A stretch of 64,000 nt of DNA, from assembly GCF_001949145.1 (NCBI RefSeq), contig NW_019091360.1, positions 3,639,816 to 3,703,815 on the forward strand, read 5' to 3'. The translations under genes were made by a program, and so were the position numbers. Within the stretch, counting starts at the first letter, position 1, and each line of letters opens with the position of its first letter. Positions 28,601 to 40,600 of this stretch are shown piece by piece. Under the pieces are notes generated by a model. It was not told the DNA's origin and made no database searches. It saw only the letters and a list, made by a program, of their open reading frames with translations. This DNA is from Acanthaster planci (Eukaryota > Echinodermata > Asteroidea > Valvatida > Acanthasteridae).

Positions 28601-31600
28601 ACAAAACAATTTTTACAAATACATTTTTAGAAACCTTAAACTTGAATGCAATGGCAAAACATCACAGAAACAGCAAACCGTAGTATCACAAGAGGGTGCT
28701 CTTCAGTTAGACAAGAGAGGTAGCTATTCAACATGGCAACGAAACATTCGGCAGTAAATTTTGCTATACCGAACAACCGCTGTACTGAACATTTAGCGTG
28801 GACCCTGTTGTGTTCATTATAGGGGCGTTCCCTTGTAAAAGATTTTTCATTATATCACAGCAAATTAAATTTGTGCTGTAGTGAAGGAGCTATTTCTCGT
28901 GGGCAATGTAGCAAGCAAATTAGGGGATATTTTGGTCAAAAACTCTTCAGTTTCTCTGCAGTGCTACAGTTTTTAATTTGGGAATGGATATGTCTAATTT
29001 CACCGCTCTAACATCATTTGGCAAAAGGTATATGTGCACATTTGCTTTAACCTCTCACTTAACCGCTACTAACAGCCAAAAAACAACCATTTGCCTTCAA
29101 CACTTTCAGAGAAACCATCTGAAATTACTCCGGTCACTGAAGAGATCACAGAGGCTCCCAAGTTTGTTGAAGACATGGTTGACATGGAGATCATCCGCGG
29201 TCACCCTGTCCAGTTTGACGTCCAGGTCAGCGGCATTCCCATGCCCACCCTGACTTGGTTTCGAGATCGGAAGGAGATCCAACCAAACGAGCACTTTGCC
29301 ATCGAGTTCAACGAAGAGGAAGGTTTCGGTTCCCTCATCATCCAAGAGGTCTTGAGTGATGACGATGCGGAGTACACCTGCAAGGCCACCAATAAGGCTG
29401 GCCAGGCAATCTCTAAGGCTGATCTCTTCTTGCAGCCCGCTCACAAGAAGGAACCAGATGAACACCCTCCCCTGTTTATCACACCCCTGAAACCAATGAG
29501 TTGCATCGAGGGTGATTGCGTCAACTTCGTCTGTAAGGTCTTCGGCTCTCCTGAACCGGATATAACTTGGTACAGGAACGATGTCGAGATCAAGCTCAGC
29601 CCTAAGGTCTCTATGGATTACGACGAGTCTGGTGTTTGTACCCTCTTGATCAGAAATGTAGTCATGGAGGATGTCGGCACCTATTCCTGTAAGGCTGTGA
29701 ACATCGCTGGCGAGATGTCCACTAAAGGGGAACTCGTTGTAGAAGGTAAATCAGCAATATTCATCCTTAAGAACCATATTAACTCCCTGTGTTTCACTGT
29801 TGCTTCTCTGAGTGACGATGACTGTTAAGCTAGCTGCATGCTGCCTTGCTTTGAAACTCTGGTGTGAGGTTGACTTACAGCACAATCTATGGGTGTTTCA
29901 GCAGTGTGACCTAAGCTGTTGTTTTCCTGTCAAATATTTTGTGGTTGTGCTTCATAGTAGTAGAGCTAGAATTCTGTTGTTATAATTTTTTTTATCTGAG
30001 TTTGCATCCTTGAGACCTAATTTCGGAAATTTCTGGATGATGTTATGTACAGCTACTGCCTGTGAATCGCTCACAGAGCGGTTTTTCAATTTTGGCTCAT
30101 GAACTGTTTGTATTGGACATAGTCCAGGTTTTCTTGGGAGCAGGTCTCACTTTTAATAATTCTAAATTTCCTCTCCGAAAGCTCATTATTTTCTTTAACC
30201 TTGAATGTGAATAGTTTTTGAAGGCTTGTGTTAATAACAGTGATTCTGTTTCTATGTAAAGAGGTGGAGGCATGGAGCTTTATTTTCTACTGTTTATTTT
30301 ATTTTCATATTTGTGTTGCAATGTGAAAAAAATTCTTTTTTAACTTCTATCGCACTGTTAGATATAATAACTGAAGTATGCTTACTTTTAATACTGTGTG
30401 TAGTATTTCTGGATTTGCCCTTTTTATATTACTAACTTAATGTTAGAAATTTTTTTTTAGCATTAATGATAGTAATAAACTTTTGGTAAATACTGATTTG
30501 ATATTACTTTGGTTTCTTTTGTGTGCTTGCATTTTTAACACTAGGCTATAATTTTCTGCTCTTACCAAGGAATTAAATCACTGAAATGTTGGCAAAAACA
30601 TGTTGGGAATAAAGTCATTTTCAGTTTATACATGCTATGGTGTTGCATGCTTTAATAGTTTTTCAGTGTTTAATCTTCATTTTGATGCATGTGCATGCTT
30701 GTAAATAACCAGGAGTGCACCAAGCAGTGTATTCACACATAGATGCTGTCCTTTTCTCGTGAAATTATTGTCTTATAAAGAAGGAAGTGTCATTTCAATT
30801 TGGATAAAAATGCTTAAGAAAGAGATGTCATTTTGAAATGGTAATTATCATTTCCAGTTGCGTGAAGATATATTCTTTGAATTTGAAGTGTGTTTTGAAT
30901 TTGCATGTAACAGAGTTGAGCTTGTGGATAAGAAAAGATAACAAGTTTAGCACTAACCATCGTTTACCATTTTTACCCTTGTCCTGAGATTGATTTTCTT
31001 TTCTCTGTTTACCTCCAACCCTTTTTTACCCTTGCCTGTTCCTCTCTCCTACTCTGTTCCTTCATCTCCAGGTGATGTCTTGTATATTGACAGGGTTGAT
31101 CCCGATAACAGTTACATGTTGGTGTATTTGTGATGGATCCTACCTGACCCCTTAGCATGATTTTTGCGTGGTGTGGTCAAACCTTAGAATTCTTTGAAAA
31201 TAAAAAAACCTGCAAAACATATATATTTTGAGGAATAAGTTTCAAGTTTTATAGACTCGTAGATTTTTAAATACAAATATTTTTGGTATCCTGGTTACAG
31301 GTAGAGTTCCTGGAACAGGTAGAGTTCCTTTTGTTTAAACAACGTAGAAAATTTCAGATGCCAAATGCTGTATCAGCAGTTTGTTGGAAGAAAATTACTA
31401 ATTTTCTGCACATTGTTAATTAAATGAGGCTGTGGAAAGAGTTTATAAAGCAGCATTCATGAATACCTCAGACAGTTTGCCTATTCAACAACGCGCAACT
31501 TGACTGTGTATTAACATTTGATAATGCCCGCTGAGAAGTGATAATGCCCGCTGTGTAAATCATGCACTGTCACCTGGATACAGTACAGTTTTATCGATTC

Positions 31601-34600
31601 TGATTGGTCAAAAGTATGTGTGCACACGGCTCGCCACTCGCACGCCCGGTCCATTTAAGGAGATTCTTTTGGACAACTTGCACAAGGAATATACAATAAA
31701 ATAGATAGGGGTGTTTGGGAAAATGAAAGTAAAATTCTAAAACAGAATTGTTGGAAATCCGTCATAACTTCTTTTGACTCTTTGACTGAAAAGGTATTTA
31801 TGAATGGGAACAAATATTGCTTAATACCAGTCCAGGAGACTGAACGCTGATAATGCCCTTGCCTGCAGCTCGGGCAATAGTCGCATCCATTCTTCTGAGC
31901 CAGTCTTAAACGCTCATTTAAGACCACTCAAGCACGTATTTATTACCGTATTAAAGGTACAGATACCCAGATATATATGGCACTCATCAACTTTCCCTAT
32001 GTAATCTGAAATGATAAATGTGAGAAACATTGAATGACATTCAGATTAGGTATAGTTAGCTTGCATTTTAAACATTTCTGCATCTTAAATGGATGCTAGC
32101 CATATTGATTTTAATCAGTTGACAGCATTTCCACTTTTGAATAATTGAAGTATGCATCAGCATTTGATATCCCGACGTATGCCAGTTGCTTTTACTGAAA
32201 GGGCTTCTATTTGTTTTTACTTGAACTTGGTGACAGTACACTCTACATGCATGTATGAGAATTAAGAAACAAATATACCATGAAAGTGTAGTTAGCTACA
32301 TGTGTGTGTGCAAGCACTGTAAAATCATTAACATTGTAACCACAGAAATATCACTGTTAATCTTAATTATCAGAAGTTAGCTCAAGGAATCATGATAGAT
32401 ATATGTCTGCATAAAGAAAATGGTGTAAGAAATAAATTGGTTGTGGAACTAGTTATGGTGTAGGCTGAGTGATGATTTGCTGAAAACTTGTGCAGATTTC
32501 TTTGATTCTTTTTTTAATATATGCATTACTGAATGCTGCAAAGGTTTTCTTCATAAGAGCAAAGAATAGGAAGGAACATTTAGAGTATGTGTCAGGATGT
32601 TCCTTTTAAGAATAGAAATGATGTTTGATCAAGCAGAAATGAAGACCTTTGAACAAGAAACAACTACACAGATTATAGTCTAGGATATATATTATTATAT
32701 TCTCAGTTACCCGCCGAAGCACATAATCATGAGTACTCAATATATCATACAAGTATGTGCGACTTAGTTTATACTTTCATATTAGTGGAATTGTAGTCAA
32801 TATTCAGCTATTGAACAGACATTACTTTAGTTTCACTTTAGGTACAAAATATATATGGTATGCGGGTTGTTTTATATGGAAATATAGCAATATTTGGCAT
32901 GTAGCGATTGCATTGTATATGTTTAAAATTTCAGCCTTCCAAGTTGAGTGCTGTTGAATTATTTTTATGCCTTGAATATTTGTATAAATTTTTTGTATGA
33001 TAATGCACATTCCAAATAATCACATATAATAAATTTGAATTCAATATTGATATTGTACCGTACATGAAATATGTTAATTAAAGCATGAATGGTTAAGCGG
33101 ATCCTGATTTTTCCAATTTGAAATGCTTGACAATGTTGTTTGTTCCGAAGGAAAAACGTGAATGGTGATGCAGAGTAGTTGGTATATTTTGCTCACAATT
33201 TTATGGCTTGTTTCAAATTAAACAACAACCGTTTTGCATCACTGTTCATGAGTTAAAATTTTCGTTTTTGATTTGCATGGAATGTCAAACGTCAGTCAGC
33301 TTCTGTTTTGTTGCCTTTTTGTGTTTAGTTTAGCTTCTATTTCGGGATTTTGAGACCAATTGACCTCATTTTGTACAGCTTGTTACTAGCTATTTTCCTC
33401 TATCGAATAACCTAAGCATGGCACCAGTATGGACTGTGTCAAATGTTATGTGGAAGCTGTCACCCTTTGTGAGTATCTTTAGTGATTTCTTTGTAATAAC
33501 TGCAGCGGAGTTTGTAACTGCATGATCATGATAACATCACATTGTACTGGAGTCATTCTAACCCCATCTGCATGATTTTGGGTGGATTCGGAATGACCCT
33601 TTGTGAAATCAAACCTTTGCATCTTTTTCAAGGAAAAAAATGCTTATGCAAGAAAAAGTTGAAAGTTTTGCATAACTGATTTTGCAATGACCCAATTTTT
33701 GGTACCACCTTGGATTCACTTGTCATTTTATTTACAGTTTAGTTGAAAGGGCACCTCTTGGGCCAACTGTTCTGTATTAATATTCTGGTTACAGGTTTTC
33801 TTTTAAATTGAAACTCATCAGAAAAATTTCTTACCTTTGCTCTTGGTTTTGACTTGTTGCTTGCAAATCCTGACCATCTTGACCATCTTGCTAGTGTGGA
33901 ATATAAGATTAGGTTATCATCTCAGATAGTCATCAAAAATATTCTGGTGTTGAAGGAGATTTTCTAGCCTTTTTTTGTGCACGATGGTTCTGAGTTTAAC
34001 ATTTATTGTCATCCCATGAAATTTGAAATTCAGGGGTACAGATCGAGGTGGGTTTTTAATGAACGATTGGTTCTGTCATTGCTGCAGTTTGCCAGTGTTC
34101 AGTCACTGTTTATGGTTTGCTGTGTAAATGATGTGGCACATTTGCACTACCTTCCTTTCCTGGTCCACTTGTCATGCTTTTCACTTTTATTTCAGTATCT
34201 TGATAATGTCATCAGTTTTCATGAGACAGAATATAGAGGATGTAGTTTCTCATGTAGTGATATAGACTGTGGTTTTACATTTCTAGGAAAACAAATTTGC
34301 AGAAATGCATCACATCATTTGAGTTCTAATCTAGGATGAATTTTACTGATAACTGACACATTGAAGAAAAACAAGCAGATCTCAAAACTGTGGAAACTGT
34401 TGAAGGAGATTTATTTAACTGTTTTGTGGTTAAGCTGATGGGTTTCAGTGTTCAATCTAATCTCAGAACTCAGTGTTTAACAGCTCAATTCATTTCACGA
34501 GTTTAACCTCTCAAAGCATACTCACCGTTTAGTAATTTGCTTGCAACATTGTAAGACCTGTCTTTATAAACACATTGAATACTCTGTTAAAAACCCTCTG

Positions 34601-37600
34601 TCTAACTTTCTTCCCTGTCCCTTATGACATCAGTCCCGGCCAGCATCCTGGAGGGCCCCGAAAGCCTAACCGTCAGACGAGGTGTACCTGCCAAATTCAC
34701 CTGCAAAATGGGCGGTGTGCCCAAGCCTAAGATCCGCTGGACGCACAACGACAAGACTGTCAAGCACACCAAACGGGTGTACACGGAGAGGACAGAGTCC
34801 AGAACAACGCTGGTCATCACAGAGACCGAGCCGGAGGATCATGGGAGGTACAACGTGGCCGTGGAGAACTCTGCAGGCACTGACGAGAGATATGTTACCC
34901 TGACAGTGATAGGTAATTCAAGCCATCCAAATTTCAATCACGTGACTCTTTCGCTGTTTCACATGCCATAACACTTCAGTAGTTGCATTGCAGTGGTAAG
35001 GAGCATTGGCTAAGTGAAATACACCATTGTTATTTCAATAAAATCAAAGAGGACACCCATGCCTTTTTCTCTGATATGTGACATGTACATCACTTGAAAC
35101 TGAAACACGCATGCAGAGAAAAGCCACTAAAGCTGTTCTAAAGATTTTTATCTCATCTCTGATAAACAGTGACTTAGAAGCCTATAACATTATAGGAAAT
35201 ATATATACAAGTTGTCGCATGAATACAAAAATATGTTGAACCATTTCAAAGTAGTTAATTTTCAAATGTCTTTTTGTCTTGATCTTGACCCACAGACGTT
35301 CCAGACTTGCCGAGCAAACCTAAAGCCACTGATATCTCTGAGACTTCAATCACCTTGACCTGGACCAAGCCTCTCTATGAGGGAGGGTTGTTCATCACTG
35401 GCTACATAGTGGAGTTAATGGAGGTCGGCAAGCACACCTGGATAACGGTAGAAAGTGAGATACAGACAACCACCTACACGGCCGTTGAGCTGACGCCAGG
35501 AACTGAATACCTGTTCCGGGTGATGGCTGTCAATGATGAGGGAATGAGCAAGCCTAGCACATCTGAGGTCATCATCACACTTGAAAAAGGTTGGTTTCCT
35601 TCACAGTGGAAGAGGTTTACTTGAGGTTCATGTTCATTCCTAATTAGACTAAAAGGTAGTAGATTAAAGTCAACGGAAAGAGAAAATTTAGATTGATATT
35701 GATAACATAATAGTGTTTTATTAAAGGTTTACAGACTTTTGATAAAGGACAACAAATTATTTTAATTTTTCTGTTGTGAGCCCCTAAATACCTGCCATTT
35801 CTTTGATCATGTTAAAACGTGTATATTTGCCAAATTTCAGACACTAGATTCCCATCAATTGTGTAGTCAGTCATGTTGTCCTTGAGCAAATTGAGACTTT
35901 TGAGGTTCACCTTGAAAACAGCAAAAGTGTTGAAATAGCATCTATGTCACTGAATTTGTTACAGATACTAAACCCAAACCAAAGGAGGAGGCTAGACCTG
36001 ACCAGCCTCTGGCTAAGACTGCAGAGCTGTTCCCCACCGAAGGTACGCTAAGCCTGGCTGATTTTCTGGAATGGGATGTTGTTGCATTTCTGGCAATTTT
36101 TGTTTCTGTCAGCTACGTGTTTTTATTTTTGTTGTTTTGAGACACTTTGCATGTTGAAAATCTCATTGCATTGGCAACATACTGAGAAACATTTCTGTTT
36201 ACTTGTCAAAACTTCAGATGTAATAAAATGAACGTTCACAGTTTCTTCTCGTTCAATCCATGTTTGCAGTTTGACATTTGAATCAAAAGCTATGATGAAT
36301 TCCTAGTTGAACAATTTTGGAAGTAATTCTGTGAATTTTGCTTTTTGTCTGGTAAGAAAATTCTCCATGTAAATACAGTTGGTTTCTCAGTGTGCAAAGT
36401 GAACACAACCTTGAGCTTTATGAGTCTTAAAGTTTTATGTTCTACTAACATTGAAATATTTGTTTTAGTTTAGTGCTTTCTAACAGATAAAGTCATTAGG
36501 CAATAAACTTATACATGATCATCATTATTCAAATGTCTATTCAGATGTACATTTAGTAAATGTTCTGAATTCGTTGTAATGATTGGTCCAAACTAAAAAG
36601 AGCAATATTCATTCCAAGAATTTTTTTATTACCACGGACTGATATTAATATCGTACAATATTTTTGAGAAGAAATCATTACTTTGCATCTTAAATTTTTA
36701 AAATGTAAATAGTAGAATTTTTATAGCCACTTAAAAGTTATATTTAATCCCTTTTGATCAAAATTGTAACTCAAATATTTATGGTTCAAATTATTTGCCA
36801 TCTCAAATTTCTTGAATAATTTCTTTCTCCAATATGATTCCAAGAAATGTTACCCTCATTTGAATGTTTTACTAACAGAGCTATGAAAAGCACATTTATT
36901 TGCTATTAATTGTGCATGAACTTATAATTGTATGAAGTTGAATTGTTTTTGTGAACTTTTATTTTTAAATAAGAAGCTACGGTTTGGTTATTGGCTATTG
37001 TTCGTTAGTCGCAGCTTATTACATCAAATGTATACAATTAAAAGTATGGATTTTTTTTAAAGATAAGTTTCCTTCTAAACATCAGGAACACTCAGGTTAA
37101 CTTGACTATCTGCATTAATTATATTGTCAGCACAGCTTGATTTTAGTTTAGTTTTGTTTGCATTTGCTGCTAGAGTTTTTGCAAAGAATGTATCGTCTTC
37201 ATTAGTTCAAGCTGATAGAAAACATAAAATTTCGCCTTAATTCAATGCACAAATTTTCTTTATATGAATATTATTACAGATGAATTGACTGTTAAGTTTT
37301 ATTTCTTAATTTTAAAGGGGGATTGCCGCTTTCAGTATAAATTTGCCATATTGAACAGCAGGGTTGGGCCTGCATTTATTTGAAACAAATAGATAAAAGA
37401 CTGATGTATATTGGAATCAAAATATCTTATTTGAATAATATTCCAGACTTCTGTGAAATCTCAGTTTGTACATTTATCAGTAAAGAATACAAAGTAAAGC
37501 TTCTTTTCTTTCCAACTGTTCACCTCTTTGTAATGTAAACCAGTACAATGTTAATTTACAGTATTCTTTTTTATACTGAAACTTAGCTAATATTTGATCA

Positions 37601-40600
37601 TAAGAAAATAAGAGATCATTAGGGCTTCAGTGGCAGCCAGAGAAATCCCACTCAAAACAGTTTGGAACAATTCATTTAATTCGAAAGAAACCTGAGCAAA
37701 TACTCCATTGCAAGGCTCTCTGAATACATAATACATGAGAAGGAACATTGTCGCATGGTCGGGATTTAAGATGCTACATCTCTCATCTCTTAGAGATCCC
37801 TTTACACTTTGCAAAATTATGTGAACAGATTCACAGTGACTCTTAAGAAGTTTAATAGTAACTGAATATTTGTCAGTGACAGAGCAAGAAACTAGGGCCA
37901 AAATATATGCAGTTTGTAGTATCCCAGTCCATGGTGTCAAATGTGTTTTTGTCATAAGTGTAATTTGTATGCCATTGCCCACTGTTTGTAGTCTTTGTTT
38001 TGTCCTTCACACTTGATTGTGCATGGGACCACTGAATGAGATGTAATTGGAGCACTTTGTGACTGGGAATTACGTAAACAGTGTATTTTACATTTAGCTA
38101 ACACTTGTCGTAATGTCCAAGTAACCATGTATTCTGAGCTTGGGTTGCAATATATGCATTTTGAAGTTAACAAGTTTGCCTTGTTTCTTTTGTTTGTTTG
38201 TCCTTTTGTGTGCAGAATACTTTAATTGTAATTATGTTGTTAGCATGAGCACCTGAAATATTAACATATCCTTACCTTTTGAAGTGTGAATTTTTTCAAC
38301 TATTTAGGATCAGTACCTTGATCAACTTGTTACAGGCAATGAAAAATATGATAGATTTAGTGAGTTTTTTGCATGTGAGTCAGAGAATTAAGATGGAACA
38401 TCTGCAAGAAAATATCTCACATCGTAATAAACTTGGAGAATTTTTATTTAGATAAACATGCAAATAAACGTGCAGATCATTCCTATACGGGTGATGCACA
38501 ATAGTTTGCCTCCAAGAGTTTGCAATACAGTGGCTAATTATGATGTGTGAAATCTGTTGACCCAATGCCCGTTTGGAAAGGGTCAACAGATTTTGCACAT
38601 TGTGATTGCCAACACGTTGCATGCTATTGAAGGTACTCTGTTGTGAATTGTCCCTATTGTGGGTGGTGGGTTATGAAAGAGTTTGGGGAGCCAAGGGGGT
38701 CTTTGGGAATGTGGAAAGGAATTTTGAAATTTATTCATCAAAGTATAAGCCAAAGTGGATCAGGCAGGGGTTTGACACTAACTTTTACTGGGATTATCTG
38801 TAGACTCCTCAAGCAGTTCACACAACAGTAGCCAGTTTCCAGTTTCTTTATTCCCTTATTCCGGCAATTCCAATATGAAAAAAATAGGATGTCACTAGGT
38901 GACAGACAACACAAGACCGGAATTCATGAACATTTTCCACAGTTAACATCTAAATTCAGAACGAAAACGACAATTCCATTAACTACGGGTAAGTGAAGAG
39001 CTTAAAGCTCCCTGAATCACATCCCACCTGTGTTTTTCTACCATTTTAGAATTGGGTTCTTTCATTCTCCCACTCTTGGTTCCATCAACCATTCTAATTA
39101 ATGGTGTAACACTGTGCCAGAAATTGAGGGGATTACATCCAGCAAGAAATGAGACCGAGGGGTACCCCCAACATGTCCAATCGCTATACACACTATAGAC
39201 CATTGTTACCTAACATGTCCCCCTCAGTGCCCGAAAAGAATTCCTCAGATTCCAGTGAAACAATGACCAAAACAAAGCAGGGGGCTCCTCTCCGTCTCAT
39301 ATCTTGCTTCATATGGGGGATGGGGAAAGGTGGGGTGATGACTTGCATAGCCATGAGAATGTTATATTTATATACATCTATACTGTGCATTCAGAATGGC
39401 ACATTTATGGCTTTTTAAAATTGTTTTCCCTGATTCAAGTGATACTGAATGCATTTTAGTTGTCAGAAGTCAGGAAAATTCTCACAATCTGCTTTAATTT
39501 TTTGGTCACCACAAAATGTGGGGCAATGATCCATAGCCCCCACTTAAAAAAAGGGGGGGATATAGTCCCATCCCAGGGATTCTCACCCATGATTCCAATG
39601 ACCAAATCAAATGTATTTCCTTGATTTCGAATCATCTGTACGTTCATTATTGTAATCCTTTCACAGAAGCTGAGGTTACTGTTGAGGTCATGGAAAGTGA
39701 GAGATCTGTGGACATTGAGATAGAAGGCACAGCCCCTACAGAGGCGGTTTCCTTTGAAATATCAAGTGGAGAGGTCTCAGTGGAAGGCCTACCAACTGAG
39801 GATAAAGCAGTTGTGATCCGTGCACTTCCATCTCAGCCTGCACCCAAAGAAAAGGAAGAGAGACTCCTGTCTGTAACAGAGGAGGAATTCGAAATAGCCA
39901 CTACTGTCAAAGTAGCTCCCTCTGAAGAACTTGAAGCTGAAGAACTTGAGGTGTTCGAGGAATCCCAGCCAGTTCCGGATCAGAAACCGGGCACAGAAGC
40001 TGTGACAGTTGAAGTTGGCAAGATGCCATCTGTTATCAGAGTTGACTCTGTCGAGAGAGTACCTCTTCCAGTCAGGGAGCGCATGGAGTCGTACCCAGAA
40101 GAAGAGCTGTCTGAGGCATCTGTCATCAAATTAGTTCCTGAGAGAGAGGAAGAAGCAGAAGTCCTGCCTGAAGAGGAACTAGACCAAGCAGCAGCAGAAA
40201 AGATTAAAGAAGTTCCTGCTGATAAGGCCGTGAAGAAGATTGTCCAACCAAAAGAAGCACCAGAAGAAGTTTCCTTGATTCAACCCAGGAAGCCCCTGGA
40301 ATCAATGACGGAAGAAGAGCTTCAAGAGGCTGTTACTGTTGAGCTTGCTCCCAGGGATGAGTACGAGGCTGAGAAGATAACACCTGAACAACCTGCAAAG
40401 CTACGTCCACAGAAATCAGTTGAAGAGGTAGTGCCTTTGGATCAGGTTGAAAAACAGAAAGCCTCTGTCATTAGAGGTCCAGCTGAGATGACAGCAGCCC
40501 CCTCTATCCCAACTGTCGAGAGGCTAGGATCTGTCTCAGAGGAAGAACTTGCTGAGGCAACAACAAAGCAGTATATCCCCGATGACATTGAGGAGGCAGC

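Larger units (their letters stand above)
29746..34633 (+). other. Intron 20 (4,888 bp), the longest intron
   Basis: Mostly AT-rich. It contains a candidate alternative terminal exon (31072-31133) and a block at about 31500-31930 with repeated GATAATGCCC strings, probably repeat-derived. I see no further exon, and nothing I can name between 31940 and 34600. Confidence 0.6.

Noticed and set aside
31072-31133. Reading 31072-31133 as a normal internal exon
   Set aside because: No donor in the phase needed by the exon at 34634; it can only work as a terminal exon.
33977-34339. 120-residue open frame in the longest intron
   Set aside because: Composition is intron-like, with no splice sites fitting phase 1 and no Ig or linker signature.
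38606-38831. Two overlapping small frames with Trp/Gly-rich peptides
   Set aside because: No acceptor or donor in phase and no similarity to any family I know.
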